A DNA stretch of 16,748 nt, from assembly GCA_001797935.1 (NCBI GenBank), contig MGQT01000088.1, positions 2,298 through 19,045 on the forward strand, written 5' to 3'. The position numbers and the translations under genes are program-made. Positions 1 through 4,823 of this stretch are shown here, piece by piece. Numbering within the stretch: position 1 is the first letter of the stretch; the number at the start of each line of letters is the position of its first letter. The notes below the pieces were generated by a model. The model did no database searches and was not told the origin of the DNA. It was given only the letters and a program-made list of their open reading frames with translations. The DNA is from Deltaproteobacteria bacterium RBG_16_54_18 (GTDB lineage Bacteria > Desulfobacterota > B13-G15 > RBG-16-54-18).

Positions 1-585
1 GTAAGGCCCAACACGTACGTAATCCAGTTTCGCCAGATTTGCATTGACCACACCGCCTCCCACTACCCGTACATTTGCCCGCTGCGTAAGCGGAAGACCC
101 AATTGAACTGCGATAGGCCGATGCAAGGTGATGAGATCGGCCCCGGTGTCCAGGACAAGAGAGGTCTGGACCTCTTTCCCGTTATACCCAAGCGTAGCAG
201 GCACCACAACGTGATTTCCTTGAATCGTGACCTTGGTTACCAGGCTTTTTTCGAATTCCTCTCTCGCCTTTTCGTCCTCCTGCTTTTTCCTTGCTTCGAT
301 CATTTCTTTCATCTGCCGCGTCCGCGCCTCCTCAGGCGTATCACCTTTTTTTTCTGGCGCCGACGTTGTCGTCTCTTGCGGAGGAGAAGCAGGGGTAGGA
401 GCCGCTTCCTGCGCGGGTATTTGTTTGATGTATTCCGGCGGTACCTTGCTCAAGTCATCGACAAAATGAACCGTGCCATTTTTATCGATATACTTATAAA
501 TCTCAGCATGCAGACTTATAGGGTAAAAAAATGCAACCGCGCACAGCAAGATAAAAATACTCATAGCTGTTTGTCTTATCTTCAT
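1..585 (-). CDS. Exported DUF4124 / retropepsin-like aspartyl protease (3' end outside window)
   Basis: Partial gene of 195 codons, open to the window edge. The ATG (583-585 on the plus strand) is preceded by AAGGAG at good spacing. The protein has a signal peptide of about 27 residues ending in LHA, then a DUF4124-like segment (EIYKYIDKNGTVHFVDD) at about residues 28-55. A proline-rich and highly charged Lys/Glu linker runs from about 60 to 115. The following domain resembles retroviral-type clan AA aspartyl proteases: the active-site motif DTGAD starts at Asp146, within LVLDTGADLITL, and a glycine-rich VVGGG segment that may be the flap lies near residue 180. One DTG per chain implies a homodimer. 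It probably cleaves proteins in the periplasm, with DUF4124 perhaps a binding or envelope-targeting module. Substrate unknown. The N-terminus resembles that of the gene at 796-1452, suggesting duplication of the module. The fold assignment is from the motif only. Confidence 0.8.
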   Translation of the reverse strand, partial: MKIRQTAMSIFILLCAVAFFYPISLHAEIYKYIDKNGTVHFVDDLSKVPPEYIKQIPAQEAAPTPASPPQETTTSAPEKKGDTPEEARTRQMKEMIEARKKQEDEKAREEFEKSLVTKVTIQGNHVVVPATLGYNGKEVQTSLVLDTGADLITLHRPIAVQLGLPLTQRANVRVVGGGVVNANLAKLDYVRVGPY

Positions 586-689
586 GGTCCGTCTCCTTGA
601 ACATCGCTTTGTGCAAATTCCATCGCGGCATTGCTACCTTTACCAATAAAAAACGTGACGCCGCAAAAAATATATTTCATGATATTTTC

Positions 690-698
690 ATTATATCA
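690..698 (-). promoter_or_regulatory. Candidate extended -10 promoter for the aspartyl protease gene
   Basis: On the minus strand the sequence reads TGATATAAT, a perfect TATAAT (690-695) with an upstream TG in extended -10 position. There is no convincing -35 hexamer. It would give a leader of roughly 95 bases before the ATG at 585. The rest of the 586-795 gap is AT-rich and shows no gene or clear terminator. Confidence 0.35.
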
Positions 699-795
699 CA
701 ACTCTTTCTAAAAAATCATCGAGCAGGTAAAAAACCATCACACGTCAATAACATTACGATATTTCGCCACACATGATTACGGTAGTGCGGATACA

Positions 796-1452
796 TTATT
801 TTTTAGGCACTTCTCCACTAGGTTTTTTAGGCACTTGAGGCCAATTGGGTGGTTTCGGCTGTTGGTGCTCCTTTTTTTCTTTCCACACGTCTTTCTGAAC
901 ATCACTTGGATTTTGCTGTTGTCCGGCACCACCCACTTGTTCTTCGAGAGGATTCGTTACTTTCTCTTGTAAAATAGTAACTCTCACAGTGCGCGCGACG
1001 TTTTCTTCATCCTTTTTTACATATTCGATGGTAACCGGCCTGCCATATTTAAGCTCGCTGGCCGATACGCTCTTTTCATCACCGGTTTGAATCTTCGTAT
1101 CTTGCGTCATCAGAAAGACCATGTCCTTCCCTTCACCGGTAACGGAGATCTGTCCCGTACCGACCGTATTAATTACCCCGTTGAACCATAACGATATGTC
1201 TTGCCCTAACGAGCCCGGAATAGTATCTTCTGCCGGGCGATTTGTTTGGCTTCCCCCTTCTATAAACTTTGAACCCTCGGGTAAGATAACTTTTTCTGCC
1301 TGTTGCCTATATTTGTCCGGGATTGTCGATTCGTCGTCGGTAAAGTGGAGCGTTCCTTTTTCGTCTATCCATTTGTAAACCTCGGCATGGACGATACAAG
1401 GAATCGTAAAACAGAGGATAACACTTATAGCTATGACAATTCTTCTGATCAT
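796..1452 (-). CDS. Exported DUF4124-domain protein with C-terminal beta domain
   Basis: 218-residue protein. The ATG is preceded by GAGGAGGG with about 7 bases of spacing. A signal peptide of 23 residues ends in VHA, followed by a DUF4124 segment (EVYKWIDEKGTLHFTDD, about 24-55) closely resembling that of the neighbouring protease gene. Residues about 88-162 look like a small beta-rich domain (DUF5666-like), with alternating hydrophobic and charged residues. The tail (165-218) is low complexity, rich in Gln, Pro and Lys, and ends in two copies of VPKK separated by six residues, each encoded by a near-identical DNA repeat. The location is presumably the periplasm or outer envelope. DUF4124 proteins are common in proteobacteria and have no firmly established role. 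Function unknown. Confidence 0.75.
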   Translation of the reverse strand: MIRRIVIAISVILCFTIPCIVHAEVYKWIDEKGTLHFTDDESTIPDKYRQQAEKVILPEGSKFIEGGSQTNRPAEDTIPGSLGQDISLWFNGVINTVGTGQISVTGEGKDMVFLMTQDTKIQTGDEKSVSASELKYGRPVTIEYVKKDEENVARTVRVTILQEKVTNPLEEQVGGAGQQQNPSDVQKDVWKEKKEHQQPKPPNWPQVPKKPSGEVPKK

Positions 1453-1522
1453 TGGTGGCCCTCCTCATTGCCCAACTTGCCATCGTTGGCTACGCGACCA
1501 CGCTATTATAGTTTGTATTGTA

Positions 1523-1553
1523 ATTATAATAACATATACGTCAAGGGTGTCAA
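1523..1553 (-). promoter_or_regulatory. Weak candidate promoter for the DUF4124 gene
   Basis: Reading the minus strand, TTGACA (1548-1553) is followed by TATAAT (1523-1528) with a 19-base spacer, longer than usual. A shifted -10 (ATTATA, 1525-1530) would give 17. It lies in the AT-rich gap between this gene and the divergent lapA-like gene, so a promoter is expected here, but the spacing is poor. Confidence 0.35.
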
Positions 1554-1621
1554 TCGATGGGAAATCATGATATATTTATTGTCCGAAAATAAGCTCAATA
1601 TACACGAAAGGGAGAAGGTCG

Positions 1622-1837
1622 GTGAACATAAAAAACATTGTCCTGGTAGTTGTCATTGGCCTCTTTCTTATAATCCTTGCCCAAAACGTGCAAGTGGTCA
1701 CGCTCAGATTACTGTTCTGGCAAATCGTCATATCGCAAGTAATCTTGGTCCCGCTGGCAATGACCATAGGTTTTGTCCTCGGTTATGTCGTCGCCTGGGC
1801 CGGGGCCAGTAAACGCAATCGCAAGAAAGGCTCGTAA
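1622..1837 (+). CDS. LapA / DUF1049 family small membrane protein
   Basis: 71-residue integral membrane protein read from a GTG start. A purine-rich GGGAGAAGG lies just upstream and supports that start. The N-terminus (MNIKNIVLVVVIGLFLIILAQN) is a first membrane helix. A short amphipathic stretch VQVVTLRLLFWQ follows, and then a second helix (about 37-60: ILVPLAMTIGFVLGYVVAW). The C-terminus is basic (SKRNRKKG) and probably cytoplasmic. The two-helix layout with the 'QN...V.LRLLFWQ' linker is characteristic of LapA (lipopolysaccharide assembly protein A, YciS-like), which in enterobacteria works with LapB in controlling LPS synthesis. No lapB-like gene is in this window, so a link to LPS is known only from the family. 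The gene stands alone, divergent from the DUF4124 gene. Confidence 0.75.
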   Translation: MNIKNIVLVVVIGLFLIILAQNVQVVTLRLLFWQIVISQVILVPLAMTIGFVLGYVVAWAGASKRNRKKGS

Positions 1838-1886
1838 AGCAATCTTCATGCGCAGCAAGAGCCATTGCGTCTACTCGTTGATAAAC

Positions 1887-1918
1887 AAAAGGGGGTACCT
1901 ACTAACGAAGGTACCCCC
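1887..1918 (-). terminator. Rho-independent terminator closing the tRNA-Asn / GIY-YIG transcript
   Basis: Perfect 10-base inverted repeat (GGGGGTACCT, 1891-1900, and AGGTACCCCC, 1909-1918) with an 8-base loop. On the minus strand it is followed directly by TTTTGTTT, the layout of an intrinsic terminator for the leftward transcript. On the plus strand (after the lapA-like gene) there is no T tract, so it works in one direction at best. Confidence 0.8.
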
Positions 1919-1919
1919 A

Positions 1920-1961
1920 CTCCCCGGGCAATCCCGCTGAAGCGGGATCGAACTTGCAACC
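1920..1961 (-). pseudogene. tRNA-Asn 3'-end remnant interrupted by a palindrome
   Basis: The minus strand reads GGTTGCAAGTTCGA, then an 18-base palindrome, then TTGCCCGGGGAG. The two outer parts match the T arm and acceptor 3' strand of the intact tRNA-Asn at 2297-2372; the palindrome replaces the T-loop/T-stem bases between them. The encoded CCA is missing. This copy lies downstream of the GIY-YIG gene and forms a direct repeat with the real tRNA end at 2300-2328, so it looks like the far border of an inserted cassette. It cannot fold as a functional tRNA. Confidence 0.75.
1931..1948. repeat. Perfect 18-base palindrome inside the tRNA remnant
   Basis: ATCCCGCT-GA-AGCGGGAT: 8-base arms with a 2-base centre. 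The core TCCCGC/GCGGGA is shared with the hairpins at 2443-2459 and 2550-2566, which interrupt the other tRNA-Asn copies at a different site. Confidence 0.8.
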
Positions 1962-1984
1962 CGCTCCCTCAAAGGCGAACGGCA

Positions 1985-2254
1985 TTACAACTTTTGTCTC
2001 AACCGATTGATATCTATGAGGTAACGACCAATCCCTCGTTTTTTGATCGCTCTCTCTAATTTGAGCGCTTCACTGCGGTTAAAGCATGGATGAGACCAAA
2101 TAAACATCCATGGTCCTTGAAATCGCTTGGTTGTCTTAGAAAGATCGGAGGCTGGATCGTTGTGCTGACTAATCCGCTTACCAAGATATGCCGTTTGCCC
2201 GCAATAATATCGGCCCGTACTTTCACTTTGTAAAATGTACACCCAGCATTTCAT
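1985..2254 (-). CDS. Small GIY-YIG nuclease family protein
   Basis: 89-residue protein starting MKCWVYILQSE at the ATG at 2252-2254. An upstream in-frame start would read through the tRNA and is unlikely. The order of motifs fits the UPF0213/YhbQ-like single-domain GIY-YIG family. The first strand is VYI (residues 5-7), the second is YYCG in place of YIG, the Arg-containing helix is LGKRISQHN, and the conserved Glu lies in the ALKLERAIKK helix. The C-terminus (about 65-89) is basic. Such domains make single Mg2+-dependent cuts in DNA and occur in homing and repair enzymes; the substrate of this one is unknown. No clear SD is visible, because an 18-base palindrome (2264-2281) and ATTTCATT precede the start. 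It lies 42 bases downstream of tRNA-Asn on the same strand and is bracketed by tRNA-derived repeats, which suggests a selfish or homing role. Confidence 0.8.
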   Translation of the reverse strand: MKCWVYILQSESTGRYYCGQTAYLGKRISQHNDPASDLSKTTKRFQGPWMFIWSHPCFNRSEALKLERAIKKRGIGRYLIDINRLRQKL

Positions 2255-2263
2255 AATGAAATA

Positions 2264-2281
2264 GGCCAGAATATTCTGGCC
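2264..2281. repeat. Perfect 18-base palindrome between tRNA-Asn and the GIY-YIG gene
   Basis: GGCCAGAATATTCTGGCC is its own reverse complement. It starts 15 bases past the tRNA 3' end and lies 9 bases before the GIY-YIG start codon in the leftward transcript. It could be an RNA hairpin that separates the tRNA from the mRNA or hides the ribosome site, a dimer-binding site, or a nuclease target. There is no T tract beyond TATTTCATT, so it is a poor terminator. Confidence 0.75.
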
Positions 2282-2296
2282 TAGAGTAATGTTTTT

Positions 2297-2372
2297 TGGC
2301 TCCCCGGGCAAGACTCGAACTTGCAACCTAGTGGTTAACAGCCACCCGCTCTGCCGATTGAGCTACCGGGGA
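2297..2372 (-). tRNA. tRNA-Asn (anticodon GTT), CCA encoded
   Basis: 76 bases that fold as a complete cloverleaf: acceptor TCCCCGG / CCGGGGA, D stem GCTC/GAGC, anticodon stem GGTGG/CCACT with loop CTGTTAA (anticodon GTT), 5-base variable loop AGGTT, T stem GCAAG/CTTGC around TTCGAGT, discriminator G and encoded CCA. All stems pair, with one G-T wobble in the anticodon stem. It is the only intact tRNA here and the evident parent of the three broken copies around it. Confidence 0.97.
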
Positions 2373-2427
2373 ACAGCGACCTATGCCTGATAAACCCTCA
2401 ACATCTATTTTTTGTATAAGTCCTCTA

Positions 2428-2483
2428 CAACCTCGTGGTTAATCCCGCCCCCGGCGGGACTCTGCCAATTGAGCTACCGGGGA
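2428..2483 (-). pseudogene. tRNA-Asn pseudogene, middle copy, with hairpin in place of the anticodon stem
   Basis: The minus strand keeps the acceptor 5' strand and D arm (TCCCCGGTAGCTCAATTGGC), then a TCCCGCC-CCC-GGCGGGA type hairpin (2443-2459), then TTAACCACGAGGTTG from the 3' side of the anticodon arm and variable loop. The 5' half of the anticodon stem, the anticodon G and the entire T arm and 3' acceptor strand are missing, so it is not a working tRNA. Confidence 0.75.
2443..2459. repeat. GC-rich inverted repeat inserted in a tRNA-Asn copy
   Basis: TCCCGCC / GGCGGGA, perfect 7-base arms with a 3-base loop. The same element, degraded at two arm positions, lies at the same place in the neighbouring copy (2550-2566), and a related core is at 1931-1948. 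Confidence 0.8.
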
Positions 2484-2534
2484 ATGGCAACGCATGCTTG
2501 ATAAACCCTCAACATCTATTTTCTAAGCTCTCCG

Positions 2535-2589
2535 CAACCTCGTGGTTAATCCCACTACCGGCGGGACTCTGTCGATTGAGCTACCGGGG
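2535..2589 (-). pseudogene. tRNA-Asn pseudogene, promoter-proximal copy, with degraded hairpin
   Basis: Same layout as the copy at 2428-2483: CCCCGGTAGCTCAATCGACA, a hairpin (2550-2566, TCCCACT-ACC-GGCGGGA, one mismatch and one wobble), then TTAACCACGAGGTTG. The first acceptor base is lost and the T arm is absent. The hairpin sits at the identical position in both copies, so it was acquired before the duplication. Confidence 0.75.
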
Positions 2590-2603
2590 CAATTACGATA
2601 GTA

Positions 2604-2632
2604 TATATATCAAAATAGCAGGGGGAGTTCAA
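2604..2632 (-). promoter_or_regulatory. Candidate promoter of the tRNA-Asn / GIY-YIG unit
   Basis: On the minus strand TTGAAC (2627-2632) is followed after 17 bases by TATATA (2604-2609). It lies just upstream of the first pseudo-tRNA. If used, a single leftward transcript would pass through both pseudo-tRNAs, the real tRNA-Asn and the GIY-YIG gene to the terminator at 1887-1918. Confidence 0.5.
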
Positions 2633-3017
2633 GGTTTTTTAAACGCGCGACAGAGAAGGTTGGATCGCAGGTGATCTTGTGATAGACTAAGAAGCATTGC
2701 TGATCAAGGGGGTTGCAAAGGAATTTGAGACGTCTCCAAAACGAGCCAACGCAAGGCTACTCCGGTTGTAACCGATCTCAAAGCCATCGCTCAACAGATC
2801 GATGTGATTGACGAGTCCCAGAGATTCCTGCTGTTCAGTCACAGCCGGGGAAAGATATATTGACCTGCAGCGTCTCTCTATACTCTAACCTAAAAATTGC
2901 GTATAGTAAAAATTAGAACCCGTGAGAGACAAGAGCTCCCCTGGAAGATCCATGCGTAACCATCGGGGCAACAGCGAATAGCCAAGATACAGATTTAGCA
3001 GCAAAGGAGAATGACAT
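2633..3017. other. Intergenic region before pckG
   Basis: 385 bases without a recognisable gene. It holds a 10-base palindrome GAGACGTCTC (2727-2736), an open stretch that reads like a decayed coding fragment (listed separately), a TTGACC at 2860 whose spacing to TATACT (2879) is too short for a good promoter, and a TATAGT (2902-2907) without a clear -35. The pckG promoter is presumably in the last 150 bases, but I cannot place it firmly. No terminator hairpin is evident. Confidence 0.5.
2729..2863 (+). pseudogene. Possible remnant of a short gene, unidentified
   Basis: A stop-to-stop reading of 44 codons without a plausible start ends TDLKAIAQQIDVIDESQRF... and then a TGA. Its composition looks like real protein (amphipathic helix, few rare residues), unlike the other frames here. 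A neighbouring frame upstream (about 2698-2745, GVAKEFETSPKR) may be the preceding part after a frameshift. I do not recognise the family. It may be chance. Confidence 0.25.
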
Positions 3018-4790
3018 ATGGCAAGTGCAGTGGAACGATGGGTAGAAGAGCAGGCCGCTCTTACCAAGCCTGACAAGGTATACTGGGTGCAAGGCACAGA
3101 AGATGAAATGAGACGGCTCATTGCGATCGGTATGACGAAGGAAAAAACAGGGCCGCACCAAACCTTCAAGGAATTGAACCATCAGATCTTCGCCAACTCA
3201 TATCTCCATCGCAGCCATCCCAATGATGTGGCCCGGACAGAGCAGCTTACCTTTGTGTGTACTCCTGCCAAAGAAGACGCCGGCCCCAACAACAACTGGA
3301 TGGAGCCAAAAGAGGCCAAGCAGATGGTCTCTACACTCTTTGACGGGTGTATGAAAGGACGGACACTCTACGTTATCCCTTACATGATGGGCCACCCCGA
3401 CTCCCCTTATGCAAAACCCTGCATCCAGATTACCGATTCCATTTATGTCGTCGTTAGTATGTACATCATGACCAGAGCGGGCAAAAAAACCCTTGAACGA
3501 ATAGGCCCCTCGGGGAATTTCGTCAAGGGCCTCCATTCTGTCGGCGAGCTTGATCCGAATAAACGGTACATTATGCACTTCCCGCAGGAAGATCTGGTGA
3601 TGAGCATCGGCTCCGGTTATGGAGGAAATGCGCTGCTCGGGAAAAAATGCTTCTCGTTAAGAATAGCTTCTTATCAAGGTTACCGGGAAGGCTGGCTTGC
3701 CGAACATATGGTCATCATGGGCGTCGAAGATAAAAAGACCGGGGAAATAGTCTATTTTCTCGGCGCCTTTCCATCGGCGTGCGGCAAGACAAATCTCGCC
3801 ATGATTGATCCCATCCTCGATGGCTACGAGGTAACTACCTTAGGCGACGATATTGCCTGGATCAACGTGGGACCCGACGGCAGACTCTATGCTATTAACC
3901 CCGAGGCCGGTTTTTTTGGCGTTGCCCCAGGAACCAGCGATAAGACCAACCCTCATATGATAGAAACATTGCGCGCGGGAAAATATTACCCAACGCTCTT
4001 TACCAATACCGGGCTCGACACAGATACAAATGCCCCCTGGTGGGAAGGGCTAACCGACGTACCCCCTCCCCATCTTCTTGACTGGCAGGGTAAGTCCTGG
4101 GATGCAGCAGCGGGAAAGGTCGTTGCGCACCCCAACTCCCGCTTCACCGTGTCGGCAGTTAACTGCCCTACCTTATCAAAGGAATTTGATAATCCTACGG
4201 GCGTACCGATTTCGGCAATCTTGTTCGGAGGAAGACGGTCCGATACGGTCCCTCTCGTCTGCGAGAGTTTCGATTGGGATCACGGGGTTTTCAAGGCATC
4301 GTCCCTTGGCTCGGAGACAACGACTGCCGCCGCCGGCCAAGCAGGAATTGTCAGGCGCGATCCCATGGCGATGCTCCCCTTTTGCGGATACAATATGGCG
4401 GACTATTTCCGGCACTGGATGAATGTGGGAGACAAGCTTAAGACCCACCCGAAGATTTTCTTCGTGAACTGGTTTAAAAAGAACGCCGAGGGCAAATTCC
4501 TGTGGCCAGGATTCAGGGACAACTTCCGCATTATCAAATGGATGATGGACAGGGTCAAGGGGACCGTCCCCGCACAAGAAACTCCCCTCGGCTTCATGCC
4601 GCATCACAAGGATCTCAATCTTGCGGGCCTTGATATCTCGCCGGAAGTCCTTGACACCCTCTTCGAGATAAAAACTGAACACTGGGAAAAAGAGGCAGAG
4701 GATATCGAGGCATTCTATGGGCAATTCGGTGAAAGGTTCCCGGAGAAACTCAACAATTACTTAGACGATCTTAAAAAGAATATTGTATAA
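3018..4790 (+). CDS. pckG: Phosphoenolpyruvate carboxykinase (GTP)
   Basis: 590 residues, close to the usual 590-620 of the GTP-dependent family. AAGGAG lies 8 bases before the ATG. It interconverts oxaloacetate + GTP and PEP + CO2 + GDP in the cytoplasm, the entry step of gluconeogenesis or, reversed, CO2 fixation to oxaloacetate. The kinase-1a P-loop with the reactive cysteine reads FPSACGKTNLAM (residues 251-262, Cys255). A downstream segment GDDIAW is the kinase-2/metal region. FGGRRSDTVPLV (from 403) and PFCGYNMADYF (from 454) are the phosphate- and guanine-binding signatures of the GTP type, distinct from the ATP type. It is followed 33 bases later by a carboxyltransferase gene, so the two probably form one unit around the PEP-pyruvate-oxaloacetate node. 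Confidence 0.97.
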   Translation: MASAVERWVEEQAALTKPDKVYWVQGTEDEMRRLIAIGMTKEKTGPHQTFKELNHQIFANSYLHRSHPNDVARTEQLTFVCTPAKEDAGPNNNWMEPKEAKQMVSTLFDGCMKGRTLYVIPYMMGHPDSPYAKPCIQITDSIYVVVSMYIMTRAGKKTLERIGPSGNFVKGLHSVGELDPNKRYIMHFPQEDLVMSIGSGYGGNALLGKKCFSLRIASYQGYREGWLAEHMVIMGVEDKKTGEIVYFLGAFPSACGKTNLAMIDPILDGYEVTTLGDDIAWINVGPDGRLYAINPEAGFFGVAPGTSDKTNPHMIETLRAGKYYPTLFTNTGLDTDTNAPWWEGLTDVPPPHLLDWQGKSWDAAAGKVVAHPNSRFTVSAVNCPTLSKEFDNPTGVPISAILFGGRRSDTVPLVCESFDWDHGVFKASSLGSETTTAAAGQAGIVRRDPMAMLPFCGYNMADYFRHWMNVGDKLKTHPKIFFVNWFKKNAEGKFLWPGFRDNFRIIKWMMDRVKGTVPAQETPLGFMPHHKDLNLAGLDISPEVLDTLFEIKTEHWEKEAEDIEAFYGQFGERFPEKLNNYLDDLKKNIV

Positions 4791-4823
4791 ATATCAGTAT
4801 CAGGAGGTTGCACGAAACATAGC

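Larger units (their letters stand above)
2360..2589. repeat. Imperfect tandem repeat of about 107-111 bases carrying tRNA-Asn segments
   Basis: The block beginning AGCTACCGGG occurs at 2361, 2472 and 2579, giving periods of 111 and 107. The intervening spacer is also repeated: TAAACCCTCAACATCTATTT appears once after each of the first two copies. The array looks like duplication of the tRNA 5' region and its upstream flank, after which the outer copies diverged. Confidence 0.8.

Noticed and set aside
103..600. 165-codon plus-strand ORF near the left edge
   Set aside because: It is antisense to the DUF4124-protease gene; Arg/Phe-rich composition with no domain. The minus frame has SD, signal peptide and DTGAD motif.
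1303..1812. 169-codon plus-strand ORF across the lapA-like gene
   Set aside because: It overlaps two better supported genes, and its product reads as noise, while the 71-residue frame has two clean membrane helices.
1985..2326. Longer 113-codon start for the GIY-YIG gene
   Set aside because: The extra N-terminus is translated tRNA-Asn sequence (MQVRVLPGEP...). The conserved fold begins at MKCWVYILQ.
2297..2589. CRISPR-like array from the evenly spaced repeats near the tRNA
   Set aside because: Only three units, the repeats are tRNA sequence, and the spacers are themselves repeated. It is a tandem duplication.
2860..2884. TTGACC...TATACT as the pckG promoter
   Set aside because: The spacer is only 13 bases, too short for a sigma-70 promoter; no alternative pair is convincing.
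4176..4724. 182-codon minus-strand ORF
   Set aside because: Antisense shadow of pckG, whose plus-strand frame carries intact catalytic motifs over the same bases.
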